Assembly: GCA_964463145.1 (NCBI GenBank)
Contig: CAYXBG010000001.1
Span: 1 to 59,214 of the forward strand
Source: CAYXBG01 sp964463145
Lineage (GTDB): Bacteria > Acidobacteriota > UBA6911 > RPQK01 > CBDAPI01
Reading direction: 5' to 3'
Length of the DNA: 59,214 nt
The stretch's first letter is position 1, and each line of letters opens with the position of its first letter. This document shows, piece after piece, positions 8,358 through 17,282 of the stretch. The position numbers and the translations under genes are program-made. Below the pieces are notes generated by a model. That model was not told the DNA's origin. It saw nothing but the letters and a program-made list of their open reading frames with translations, and ran no database searches.

Positions 8358-9908
8358 TTAGCTGTCAACGGTAAGATAAGCGAATGGTGGCACACTTAAA
8401 GCCACAACATCATCTCCCCCTGTCAGTTCCCGACTCCTTCCTAGGGCGTGGGATAAGGTGGGCGCCCAAGAAACACCTAGTCGGCTCGCTACCCGATTAT
8501 CAGATGGCCCTACCAAGATGACATCAGACAGATAACGCAAAGGATAGGTTGCCCAATACCAGACTGTGAAGGGGTGAAATCCGTGATGCGCAAATCGATG
8601 ACGATAGGCTTCCAGGAGGTCCTTGTCGGTAGCAAAAGTCTCTTGAAACTGCTCTTGCATTTCGAATGGATCAGTGGTTGCAGGAAGAACCTCATCGTAA
8701 AAACGCTTATACGCAACATGGTACTCGTGATGGAAAAATTCAAATGCTGGATTAAGAATAATGACCACGCCATTCTTTTTTATAAAAGGCTTGCTGTAGA
8801 ACCAGTTGAAGATATATCCAAGCACATCACTTAAGACTAGTACGGGGTTGATACGCGTGCCTACCGAATAAGGACTTAGATCGGGGAGCCCAAAAACTAA
8901 TGTGTCGAATTGGCGGTCCACCTTCACCTCCAGCTGTTGCCTGAGTAGCGCTAGGGTCTCACCATGAACTGCGTCGATTGCACCAGCATTAATAGCCATG
9001 GGCTCATATGCTGACTTAATGGAGCTGAAAATTTTAAATCGGGAAGACTCAGGAAGGAGTTTCATGGAAAGAGGACTTGTTCTCCGAAGAGTTTTTTCAA
9101 GAAAATTGCACCGCTCAGCAGGCTTCGAAAGATACCGAACATGTGCTGGATAAGACTGCCCATTCATAGCAGCCTCAATCACCATAATCCTTGCGTGCTC
9201 TAGCACCACCTTACTGATTCGTTCGATCGAATCATGCATACAAGAGTTCTCAGGCTGCATGACATTTGGAGAATCGGCAGTCATATGAGGTGAATGATGA
9301 TGGGCAATTGTCCTGTAGCTTCCAAAACCCACAGACACACTTTTGTGGCCGCCATTAAGAGGTATTTGTACCGAGTCAACATAAATTACGAGATCGCAAT
9401 TTACTACCTCACGGCTAACTTCTACAATTTCGCCGTGATCAGTCTCGCCCAGCTCAACTAGATCATCGTGATCTTCAGCATCGAAGTTTTTGAGTTGGAG
9501 AGGGTAAAAGGCAGACATGATCCTTTTACCCAACATATAGGCAAGTTCATATTTCTTCATTTTACGGTGCAACGCAATGGCACAACGGAGCTGAATATTT
9601 TTCTCCTCAACTCCGTACGAGTAGAGAAGCTCAAGTAATCTCTCTATTACGATCTGCCTAATATCGGGCCGCCGCATAGGTGGGAAGGGTTGGCAGTTGT
9701 CGTCAAAAGCGATTAGGACCTTAGACTTACTACTAACCATCGCCTCCAGAGAAGGCATGCCCATCGGATTGTTTACAGCTCTCTCTAACTCATCCGGGAT
9801 CTGGGTTCTGGGAAGTCCAGCCATCGGGGGGGGTGCGTAGAGGACACTGGACTGGTCAGGCAAATTCGCATTGATGAGATTGTTCCCCGAGTATGTCAGA
9901 AATTTCAT
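8358..9908 (-). CDS. LarA-family (DUF2088) protein, lactate racemase-like
   Basis: A 516-residue protein of the nickel-pincer lactate racemase superfamily. The N-terminal domain has the substrate-loop-like motif FDDNCQPFPPMRRPDIR and the helix after ALHRKMKKYEL, where the family carries a catalytic His. The middle domain has GGHKSVSVGFGSYRTI followed by HHHSPH, matching the region with the cofactor-binding Lys and His. The C-terminal half is about 90 residues longer than in typical LarA. The start is supported by GAGGTGG five to six bases before the ATG. No larB/larC/larE maturation genes are nearby, so whether it carries the nickel-pincer cofactor is open. Epimerisation of a hydroxy acid is the likely activity. 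Confidence 0.8.
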   Translation of the reverse strand: MKFLTYSGNNLINANLPDQSSVLYAPPPMAGLPRTQIPDELERAVNNPMGMPSLEAMVSSKSKVLIAFDDNCQPFPPMRRPDIRQIVIERLLELLYSYGVEEKNIQLRCAIALHRKMKKYELAYMLGKRIMSAFYPLQLKNFDAEDHDDLVELGETDHGEIVEVSREVVNCDLVIYVDSVQIPLNGGHKSVSVGFGSYRTIAHHHSPHMTADSPNVMQPENSCMHDSIERISKVVLEHARIMVIEAAMNGQSYPAHVRYLSKPAERCNFLEKTLRRTSPLSMKLLPESSRFKIFSSIKSAYEPMAINAGAIDAVHGETLALLRQQLEVKVDRQFDTLVFGLPDLSPYSVGTRINPVLVLSDVLGYIFNWFYSKPFIKKNGVVIILNPAFEFFHHEYHVAYKRFYDEVLPATTDPFEMQEQFQETFATDKDLLEAYRHRFAHHGFHPFTVWYWATYPLRYLSDVILVGPSDNRVASRLGVSWAPTLSHALGRSRELTGGDDVVALSVPPFAYLTVDS

Positions 9909-10123
9909 CTAAACCACCTCATCTATTTCCAAAATTTTCCAAGTCAGAATAATCACAATGCAATCCTCTATATTCTATCCGAAAGGGCATCTGTGTCCAT
10001 TCACGATCAAAACTAAGAAAGTCCCCCTGGAAGAATATTGGAACCACAAGATATGATTGGTGGTCTCTCTTAATCTAAGACTACTAATTCGAGGATTCAA
10101 AAGCGCGAGTCTGGACCTATGCC

Positions 10124-11557
10124 ATGAACCTACATTTTAGCTTTTTGGTCGCTTATCTCTTGACTCTCCTATTCGTATCCTTGCTGGCCAGTCGGCAGAT
10201 CAAAACCCAGGAGGATTTTTCTGTCGCTGGTCGGAGTTTAAACACATTCGTTCTTTTTGGGACACTGCTGGCCACATGGATAGGAACTGGGAGTATTTTC
10301 GGAAATGCCGAGAAAACCTATCGGGTAGGCATAGCTGCTGTGATTATTCCAGCAGCAGCTATGGCGGGGATTTGCATATTGTACCTATTGGCCGGTCGTG
10401 CCAGGGGGTTGCGTGGTATCACCATCCAGGATCTTCTCGAAAAAAGGTATAACGCAGGAGCTCGGGTACTGGGCAGCATTTGCCTGATCATCGCCTACAC
10501 AACGATTGTGTCCTACCAATACCGGGCTGCAGGAGCAATTTTAAACTTAACTCTGCCAGATTTACCTGTGACCTGGGCGACTTTCCTGATATCCGTTTTT
10601 ATTGCCTTTTACACCTGCACTGCAGGGATGGTCTCTATCGCCAAAATCGGCGTTATCCAGGGTATTACGATGATTGCCGGTATCGCGATCGCATTACCGA
10701 TGCTTTTTTTGAAAGCTGGTGGACTCGAGGGCATGGCTGCGACTCTTCCCCCTTCTCATTTTGACCTTCTGGGGCCAATACCTTTTTGGGAGTCAATCGG
10801 AATCCTTTTACCCTCATTCCTGTTAATCCTGGGTGATGCCAACATGTATCAGCGTTTTTTCTCGGCTCGCAATGAAGGCACGGCTAAAAAAGCGGTCCTA
10901 TGGATGCTTTTCGGTGTGGCCTTTATGGAAATAGGAATAATTGTGACGGCCTGGGTGGCAAGCTCGCTGGAACCAAACCTTGCAATTCATGGCAGAGTCA
11001 TTGCCTTTGCTGCCAAGAATCACCTACCTGACCTGCTTGGTGCTTTCATGCTCACAACGATAATGGCCATAGTTTTGTCCACAGCGGGGAGCTACTTGTT
11101 GGCACCGGCCACATGTTTAGTCCGTGATATCTACCAGCGCTTTATCAATACCAATGCCTCAGAACGAGCATTAGTATTGATGCTACGCTTGTCCGTCCTT
11201 ACCCTTGGGGCTATAGCCTACCTTTTGTCTCTAGCTTCTGATGAATTCTTGGAAATCGCACTGCTTGCTTATACCATTTATGGAGCTGGTATCACGCCGG
11301 CCTTAATCGCTTCGTTTTACTGGCGCCGAGCCACCTCTGCGGGGGCTATGGCTTCAATCCTTTCTGGAACTATGGTCACCCTCTTCTGGCACATGTTCCA
11401 ACAACAACTGGGACCGCTGGGGCAAATACATGCTGTGGTCCCGGCTATTATGGCTTCTGTTTCAACTCTATTGATTGTTTCTTTACTGACCGACACTGAA
11501 GATCCAGCCAAAACCAACCCCTTCTTTGCGGAATCCGATTCAAAGAGGCGAGTGTGA
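10124..11557 (+). CDS. sodium:solute symporter family (SSS) transporter
   Basis: A 477-residue integral membrane protein with about 13 predicted hydrophobic helices. The start of helix 1 is followed by the family signature region TQEDFSVAGRSLNTF and the ATWIGTGSIFG helix, both typical of SSS permeases. The C-terminal helices contain a GAGITPALIASFYW segment resembling the SSS core. Such proteins couple sodium influx to uptake of sugars, amino acids, organic acids or similar solutes. The neighbouring LarA-like gene is on the opposite strand, so a hydroxy-acid substrate is only a guess. It ends 3 bases before the convergent rnhB gene, leaving no room for a separate terminator. Confidence 0.9.
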   Translation: MNLHFSFLVAYLLTLLFVSLLASRQIKTQEDFSVAGRSLNTFVLFGTLLATWIGTGSIFGNAEKTYRVGIAAVIIPAAAMAGICILYLLAGRARGLRGITIQDLLEKRYNAGARVLGSICLIIAYTTIVSYQYRAAGAILNLTLPDLPVTWATFLISVFIAFYTCTAGMVSIAKIGVIQGITMIAGIAIALPMLFLKAGGLEGMAATLPPSHFDLLGPIPFWESIGILLPSFLLILGDANMYQRFFSARNEGTAKKAVLWMLFGVAFMEIGIIVTAWVASSLEPNLAIHGRVIAFAAKNHLPDLLGAFMLTTIMAIVLSTAGSYLLAPATCLVRDIYQRFINTNASERALVLMLRLSVLTLGAIAYLLSLASDEFLEIALLAYTIYGAGITPALIASFYWRRATSAGAMASILSGTMVTLFWHMFQQQLGPLGQIHAVVPAIMASVSTLLIVSLLTDTEDPAKTNPFFAESDSKRRV

Positions 11558-11560
11558 TAT

Positions 11561-12514
11561 TTACCGCTCAAATCTACGCCTGAAAAGAGTCTGCAGCTTT
11601 CGGATTTCTCCAACCTCTAACTGAGATCTGCCTTCCAAAAATTCTTGGCGCCACTCCGACAGTCTCGCCTGAGAACATGCCCCCGAAAGACTGTCTTTTA
11701 GGCGATAGAATGCATCTGTGCACTTACCCATCAACTCGCTTATGCACTGGTAGGAAGTCCGGTGAATCGGAGATGGCCCCTTACGCCTGATAGCTTCTAG
11801 ATGCTGGGGTGTCGCGTAACCCTTATGCGTGGCCAATCCATAGCCTGGATACAGGAAATCCAGATCCACCATCAAAGAATCTCGTCTCGTTTTCGCCAGA
11901 ATCGACGCAGCAGCAATGGAAAAATGACGACTGTCTCCTTTAACAAAACACTCCTGTCGGATCTTAGTTTGAGGGACAACTCGTGCATCCACTAACAGGT
12001 AGTCCGGTCTCATGGGTAAATCCCTAACGGCCCTTTTTAAAGCCTGTAGACTAGCCTGGTAGACATTAATACTATCAATCTCCTCAACCTGTGCGATCCC
12101 GATTCCAATACCTGCAGCTCGCTGATTAATCTCTACTAATAAATCTTGCCGCGTCTTTTCATCTAAACGCTTCGAATCGTCAACTCCTAGAATCTTTACG
12201 CCTGGAGAAAAAACCACAGCTGCAGCCACTACAGGCCCGGCCACAGTACCAACCCCTGATTCATCCACACCAGCGATCATTTGATACCCTTCAGCTCGAA
12301 GTGATTCTTCTAGCTTCAGTAACTGCCCACAGCGCCTTTCCCTCTCTTTTCTAGCTGCTTCTCTGTTCTCAATTGCTCTGCAGATCTGCCTTACTCCTCG
12401 GCGGCCATCTGACCTGAGTTTCTCAAGAACACCACGAGAAGGGATAACGCCGTTTCCTAGATATTCCTGGCGGAGTTGCGCAACTGTAGTCTTGGAAATT
12501 TTCTCAGTCAGCAT
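11561..12514 (-). CDS. rnhB: ribonuclease HII
   Basis: RNase HII with an N-terminal extension of about 75 residues, as in Bacillus-type enzymes; it cleaves the RNA strand of RNA-DNA hybrids and removes misincorporated ribonucleotides. Catalytic acidic residues are visible at Asp84 and Glu85 (GVDESGVG), in the LLVDARV strand, and in the SILAKTRRD helix. The usual GRG loop after the first Asp-Glu reads GVG. A longer frame to 12619 is possible, but residues before MLTEKISK look like untranslated leader, which also contains a TATAAT box, so I chose the ATG at 12514. Convergent with the upstream symporter. Confidence 0.93.
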   Translation of the reverse strand: MLTEKISKTTVAQLRQEYLGNGVIPSRGVLEKLRSDGRRGVRQICRAIENREAARKERERRCGQLLKLEESLRAEGYQMIAGVDESGVGTVAGPVVAAAVVFSPGVKILGVDDSKRLDEKTRQDLLVEINQRAAGIGIGIAQVEEIDSINVYQASLQALKRAVRDLPMRPDYLLVDARVVPQTKIRQECFVKGDSRHFSIAAASILAKTRRDSLMVDLDFLYPGYGLATHKGYATPQHLEAIRRKGPSPIHRTSYQCISELMGKCTDAFYRLKDSLSGACSQARLSEWRQEFLEGRSQLEVGEIRKLQTLFRRRFER

Positions 12515-12618
12515 ATCGATATTCTGTCTTCCTCCCCTGGCCGACCATAACCATGAGCCGGCAAGGTATCCTGCCCACCTTTGGAGAAGAATGTATTTCC
12601 AGGCATGCCAGTACAACA

Positions 12619-12646
12619 ATTATAATAGGCTGTGATGAAAACTAAA
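12619..12646 (-). promoter_or_regulatory. candidate sigma-70-type promoter for rnhB
   Basis: On the minus strand a perfect TATAAT occupies 12624-12619, with TTTAGT at 12646-12641 and a 16-base spacer. The -10 box matches fully but the -35 box matches only half of the consensus. It would start transcription about 100 bases before the ATG at 12514, which argues against the longer upstream reading of rnhB. Confidence 0.4.
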
Positions 12647-12747
12647 GCTGCGACTAACTTTAAAGGCTTACCGCGAGTGAACATTCCCTTTAGCCCCTCC
12701 CATAAGGCTTCAGGCAAAATCGCCAGAAAGCTAGAGGAGGACCCACT

Positions 12748-13494
12748 GTGAACTCTCGGCCAGTTGCTTCTTCCGACTTCTCTTTTTGGCAAGAACTCAA
12801 GATTCGCCTAATCTCGTGCTTTGCTTGGGTGCTGGTCTGGATTATCAACTCGACAGTTCGTCTTCAGGTTAAAGACATGGATAATTTGGAAAAAGCAGCC
12901 AGTGAAGGCGGAGTTATTTTCTGTTTTTTCCATAATCAGATTTTCAGTTGGAGTCATGCTGGACGCTTCCGGGATATTGTGGTGATAACTAGTCGTCATT
13001 TTGACGGCGAGTACATCGCTAGAATGATTCATCTTTTCGGCTTCGGTACAGCCAGAGGATCAACTAGTCGCGGATCCGTATCGGCTCTCCTTAAGCTAAA
13101 GGGATTCCTGGAAAAAGGAACGGATGTAGCTTTTACAATCGACGGACCCAGAGGACCTCGTTACAAGGTCAAGGCTGGTCCCCTCTGGCTTTCTATGAAA
13201 ACCGGTTACCCTATCCTGCCAATTCATATACAACCACGCCATTATTGGCAGCTTCGCAGCTGGGATCGGTTTCGAATTCCTCGACCGTTCACCCAGGTCG
13301 TAGCTCTTTTTGGAGAACCTATGGTGGTGCCCTGCGATGCCAAACCCCAAGTTTGGCTGCCCTCTTTACAAGCCGCCATGAATTCTCTTCGTGCCGATGC
13401 TGATCAATTTGACTGGTCAGAATTTCAAGGCAACTGGACTAATAGAAAAAATCACTCCTATTCGTACCGAGCAAAAGACCCAGAAAATACTTAG
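12748..13494 (+). CDS. DUF374/LPLAT-like acyltransferase (lysophospholipid acyltransferase family)
   Basis: A 248-residue protein whose central block matches DUF374: a hydrophobic N-terminal segment, an FCFFHNQIFSWS motif in place of HxxxxD, and then TIDGPRGPRYKVKAG, a loop used for acyl-donor binding in this family. Acyltransferases of this kind act at the inner face of the inner membrane and are thought to add acyl chains to lipid A precursors or lysophospholipids. The start is GTG, chosen because AGAGGAGGA lies 6 bases upstream and no ATG lies close by. It is divergent from rnhB across about 230 bases holding the rnhB promoter candidate. Confidence 0.85.
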   Translation: MNSRPVASSDFSFWQELKIRLISCFAWVLVWIINSTVRLQVKDMDNLEKAASEGGVIFCFFHNQIFSWSHAGRFRDIVVITSRHFDGEYIARMIHLFGFGTARGSTSRGSVSALLKLKGFLEKGTDVAFTIDGPRGPRYKVKAGPLWLSMKTGYPILPIHIQPRHYWQLRSWDRFRIPRPFTQVVALFGEPMVVPCDAKPQVWLPSLQAAMNSLRADADQFDWSEFQGNWTNRKNHSYSYRAKDPENT

Positions 13495-13632
13495 AGAAAA
13501 ACACTGAACAGTCATAGTAGTTAGTGTAGTCTGTTCTAACTCAAAACACGTTTCATCTCGAATTGGAATGTCTTGTTAATATGGGAATCTCAAACGGATT
13601 GACCCCATAGATTCCTTGTAGTAGTTGTTTTT

Positions 13633-15927
13633 TTGGCCATTCTGGCCCCGAAAGGACTTTTGCATTTTTTAAGTGAGATTCGATTACAGCCGTTGTCATG
13701 GCTCCCGAGACTGTTGGTGGTTCTCGCCCTTTGGCCTTTCGCATTAACTGCAAATCAAGAGAACGACAAGCCGCGCACTATCATTGATTTTAATGGACCA
13801 CCTCCCTCCGCTCTTGCACACAGAGGAGAAATTCGCCCAGAACTAGATGGGAACGTTCTCGAAGATCCCGCCTGGTCTAATGTCAAGCCAGTGTCGGGTT
13901 TTTGGCAAAGTCGACCGGATCCTGGTTTTGCATCCACCGAAAAAACCGAAGTCCGCATCCTATACACAAGCGATACGCTTTTTTTTGGAGTCGTCTGTTA
14001 CGACAAAACCCCTGAAGGAATAATTGTTTCTGATAGTCGACGAGACTCTCCTCTCGTTGAGACCGATAGCTTTCAGATAATACTCGACACATACCATGAT
14101 CGGCAGAATGGTTTCTTGTTCGGCACCAATCCAGCCGCTGTTGAATATGATGTACAAATCTCTAACGAGGGTGGAGGACGCATCTGGGGGCGAGGTCGGA
14201 CGCAAGGCGGTTCTGGTGGAGGGTTTAACATCAACTGGGATGGCAGTTGGAATGTTGCGACCAGTATTAGTGAGATCGGATGGAGCGCTGAGTTTGCAAT
14301 TCCTTTCAAAACGTTACGTTACCCACAAAAAGAAAACCAAACCTGGGGAATCAATTTTCAGCGCAACATAAGACGCCACAATGAAGTCGCATACTGGGCA
14401 CCGCTGGACGGCCAGTATCGAATCTATCGCTTGTCCCAAGCAGGACGGTTGGAAAACTTGCAAATTTCCCGTCAGGAAAGTCTAAAAATCACGCCTTATG
14501 CACTGAGTGTACTCAGAGATCAAGGCGAGTTGGAGGCGGACTGGCAGGGGGACTGGGGTGTTGACGTAAAGTACAGCCTGACACCAAGCTTGACTTTAGA
14601 TGCCACATACAACACCGATTTCGCCCAAGTAGAAGTGGATGAACAGCAGATCAACCTAGACCGATTCAGCCTCTTCTTCCCAGAAAAACGTCCGTTCTTC
14701 CTTGAGAATGCCGGTCTTTTTTCCGTGGGAGATAGTGGTGAAGCTGAACTCTTCTTTTCCCGACGTATAGGCATCTCAAAGTCAGGAACCCCCATTCCAC
14801 TCCTGGGTGGTGGCCGCCTTACAGGCAAAGTTTCAGGTTTTAACGTTGGCCTTCTCAGTATGCAGACTGAATCAGTAGATGATTCCAACCCGGGGACCAA
14901 TTTCTCAGTCGGACGGATCAGCCGCGAGCTCCCCAATCGGTCCAGCTTCGGTGCAATCGTAATTAACCGACAATCATCCAATTCTGCGGTTTCCGACGAT
15001 CACAATCGAACTTACGGATTTGATGGGCGCATGGGACTTGGGCAGTATGGGATCCTCGAAGGATTCTTGGCCAAGACAGCGACCCCTGGACTTACGGGCA
15101 ATGATTTGGCCTTCAAGATCCGCTCAGAGTACAACTCCTCTAGGTGGCGTTTCAATGCTAGCTACTCCGACTTAGGAGAAGACTTCAACCCCGAGGTAGG
15201 ATTTCTTAGACGCAAGGGTGGCTATCGAAAGTTTGTAGGCACTATTTATCACCGATTCAAGCCTGATTTCCTGGGTTTTTATGAGATTAGGCCCCATGTT
15301 TTCTACACCAGTTACTGGGATCGGGAGGGAGCCCAACAGTCGGGTCGCACACACATAGACGCCCACTGGGAATGGCGCAACGGTTACCGGATTGACACCG
15401 GCATGAATTTGACTCAGGAAGGAGTAAAGGAGTCCTTTGAGATCTTCCCGGGGGTAACCGTACCTGATGGATCCTACGAACATAAGGAGGCACAGCTCAG
15501 ATTTCACACAGACAGAGGCCGACAATTGAGTTTCAGCACTTTCAGTAAGATTGGAGGGTTCTTCGGAGGCACTAGAACTAACATGCAACCATCACTGACT
15601 TTCAGAACCAGTGATGCTTTCAATGCCACTATGGCCTGGGGCTATAACTACATAGCTCTTCCAAACGGAGAGTTCCAAACCAATCTGCTAAGCGTACGGA
15701 GCGCCTATTCCTTTACTCCGCGTCTCTACCTGCAGGCACTCATACAATATAACGACCGGGCCGATCTCTGGTCCAACAACCTGCGTTTTGGTTGGCTGAG
15801 TGAGGCCAATACGGGCCTTTTCCTAGTCTACAACGACACCCGAGGACTCGCAGGATTAGATTCTAATCTTATTCCCGACCGTAGCATTACTGTTAAGTAT
15901 TCCCGCCTCTTTGACCTCTTCAACTGA
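13633..15927 (+). CDS. DUF5916 outer-membrane protein with carbohydrate-binding (CBM9-like) N-domain
   Basis: A 764-residue exported protein. The signal region (LSWLPRLLVVLALWPFALTA) is followed by a CBM9/DOMON-like beta domain: ELDGNVLEDPAW, then DTLFFGVVCYD and DSFQIILDTYHDRQNGFLFGTNP, typical of the sugar-binding N-domain of DUF5916 proteins. The second half has repeated aromatic beta strands ending in YSRLFDLFN, as expected of an outer-membrane barrel. The start is uncertain: TTG at 13633 gives a long N-terminus, and a TTG just before the hydrophobic segment (about 13693) fits a signal peptide equally well. Function within the family is not established. Confidence 0.82.
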   Translation: MAILAPKGLLHFLSEIRLQPLSWLPRLLVVLALWPFALTANQENDKPRTIIDFNGPPPSALAHRGEIRPELDGNVLEDPAWSNVKPVSGFWQSRPDPGFASTEKTEVRILYTSDTLFFGVVCYDKTPEGIIVSDSRRDSPLVETDSFQIILDTYHDRQNGFLFGTNPAAVEYDVQISNEGGGRIWGRGRTQGGSGGGFNINWDGSWNVATSISEIGWSAEFAIPFKTLRYPQKENQTWGINFQRNIRRHNEVAYWAPLDGQYRIYRLSQAGRLENLQISRQESLKITPYALSVLRDQGELEADWQGDWGVDVKYSLTPSLTLDATYNTDFAQVEVDEQQINLDRFSLFFPEKRPFFLENAGLFSVGDSGEAELFFSRRIGISKSGTPIPLLGGGRLTGKVSGFNVGLLSMQTESVDDSNPGTNFSVGRISRELPNRSSFGAIVINRQSSNSAVSDDHNRTYGFDGRMGLGQYGILEGFLAKTATPGLTGNDLAFKIRSEYNSSRWRFNASYSDLGEDFNPEVGFLRRKGGYRKFVGTIYHRFKPDFLGFYEIRPHVFYTSYWDREGAQQSGRTHIDAHWEWRNGYRIDTGMNLTQEGVKESFEIFPGVTVPDGSYEHKEAQLRFHTDRGRQLSFSTFSKIGGFFGGTRTNMQPSLTFRTSDAFNATMAWGYNYIALPNGEFQTNLLSVRSAYSFTPRLYLQALIQYNDRADLWSNNLRFGWLSEANTGLFLVYNDTRGLAGLDSNLIPDRSITVKYSRLFDLFN

Positions 15928-16029
15928 ACTTGAAGTCTGTAAAACTCTCATCTTTCTGCAAGCACAATGTTCGAGGACTCAAAGCTGAGTTATACTTACC
16001 GAAGATGGCACAGTGCAGGGAAACCGCCC

Positions 16030-17193
16030 ATGAAAAAAGTAATCGGACATTTAGCACTTTTTGGGGGGCTACTCTTCTCAGCAAATTGTTCAAAGACTTC
16101 AATCGAAACCACATCCGATGCTATGAGTAGTGTCAGTAGCGATCCATGGGGACAGACCAATGACGGTAGAGCCGTCTCACTCCATACCCTGAAAAACAGT
16201 TCTGGATTAACAGCAAAAATCACTGACTTCGGGGCATTACTTGTGGAACTGCATGCACCTGATCGGGAAGGGGTATTCGAGGACATTGTCCTTGGTTTTG
16301 ACCAATTGGAGCCTTACTTTGAAAATCCCGCCTACTTCGGTTGCACAACCGGTCGAGTAGCTAACCGAATAGCAGGAGGAAAATTCTCTCTCAACGGCCA
16401 AGCTTACCAACTTGCAACCAACCTTGACGGCAAACACCACCTACACGGTGGAAATATAGGATTGGATAAACGCCTCTGGGATGGGAGCACCAACATCGTT
16501 GACGGAGTTCCTTCCGCGACATTTACATATATCAGCCCTGATGGCGAAGAGGGGTATCCTGGGAACCTATCAATACAAGTAACTTATCTACTGACAGAAG
16601 ACAATCAACTTCGCATTGAATATCGGGCAACTAGCGACCGCTCCACACCTGTCAATCTAACCAATCATTCTTACTTCAATCTGGCTGGGACAGACGAAGG
16701 AACGATTCTCAACCATGAACTTTTACTGATGGCAAACAGTTACACCGAAATGGACAACGACCTCATCCCCACCGGCAAGATCAGCACGGTTGAGAAAACA
16801 CCTCTAGACTTCAGAAATTCAACCCCGATTGGAGATCGCATCCACCAGCTTCCCCCACAGCCAGAGTTCCGGAATCCAGGCGGTTACGACCACAATATGG
16901 TACTGAACGATTACACCGGAGCCCTCTCTCTAGCTGCACGAGTCTACGAACCCAGTTCTGGAAGAATTATGGAAGTGTTCACCACTGAGCCTGCAATGCA
17001 ACTTTATACGGGCAACTTTTTAGATGGAACCATCATCGGCAAGAATGGAGTTGTCTACGAGAAACACTTTGGGCTCTGTATAGAAACTCAACACTACCCT
17101 GACTCTGTCAACCGGCCAGAGTTCCCATCAACAATCTTAGATCCTGACGAGATATATGCTACTGCAACGACTTTCAAATTTTCGACCGATTAA
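16030..17193 (+). CDS. galM: aldose 1-epimerase (galactose mutarotase) lipoprotein
   Basis: A GalM-family enzyme preceded by a lipoprotein signal: MKKVIGHLALFGGLLFSANC gives a lipobox with the Cys at residue 20. The epimerase fold is recognised by FGCTTGRVANRI, LHGGNIGLDKRLW and the NLTNHSYFNLAG segment, with the catalytic His and Glu region ending in GLCIETQHYPDSVN. It interconverts alpha and beta anomers of aldoses. I chose the ATG at 16030 rather than the upstream ATG at 15967, because the signal sequence begins there. Membrane anchoring would put the enzyme in the periplasm, where it could prepare sugars released at the envelope. Confidence 0.9.
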   Translation: MKKVIGHLALFGGLLFSANCSKTSIETTSDAMSSVSSDPWGQTNDGRAVSLHTLKNSSGLTAKITDFGALLVELHAPDREGVFEDIVLGFDQLEPYFENPAYFGCTTGRVANRIAGGKFSLNGQAYQLATNLDGKHHLHGGNIGLDKRLWDGSTNIVDGVPSATFTYISPDGEEGYPGNLSIQVTYLLTEDNQLRIEYRATSDRSTPVNLTNHSYFNLAGTDEGTILNHELLLMANSYTEMDNDLIPTGKISTVEKTPLDFRNSTPIGDRIHQLPPQPEFRNPGGYDHNMVLNDYTGALSLAARVYEPSSGRIMEVFTTEPAMQLYTGNFLDGTIIGKNGVVYEKHFGLCIETQHYPDSVNRPEFPSTILDPDEIYATATTFKFSTD

Positions 17194-17282
17194 AAAAACA
17201 AAAGCGTTCGATCAAAACATTCTGGTGTCAGGCAGAATAAATATAGCGAGAGCAACCTAAAACTCCGACAACCCGGCTTGAT

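Noticed and set aside
12508..12792. 94-codon minus-strand frame between rnhB and the acyltransferase
   Set aside because: It overlaps the start of the acyltransferase gene and the rnhB leader with its promoter candidate, and shows no motif.
8257..13621. 14-base match TAGATTCCTTGTAG at 8257-8270 and 13608-13621
   Set aside because: Several matches of this length are expected by chance in a window of this size, and both sites lack shared context.
14520..14981. 153-codon minus-strand open frame inside the DUF5916 gene
   Set aside because: It lies antisense within a gene with clear domain evidence; its composition (many Arg, Pro, Ser) looks like an antisense shadow.
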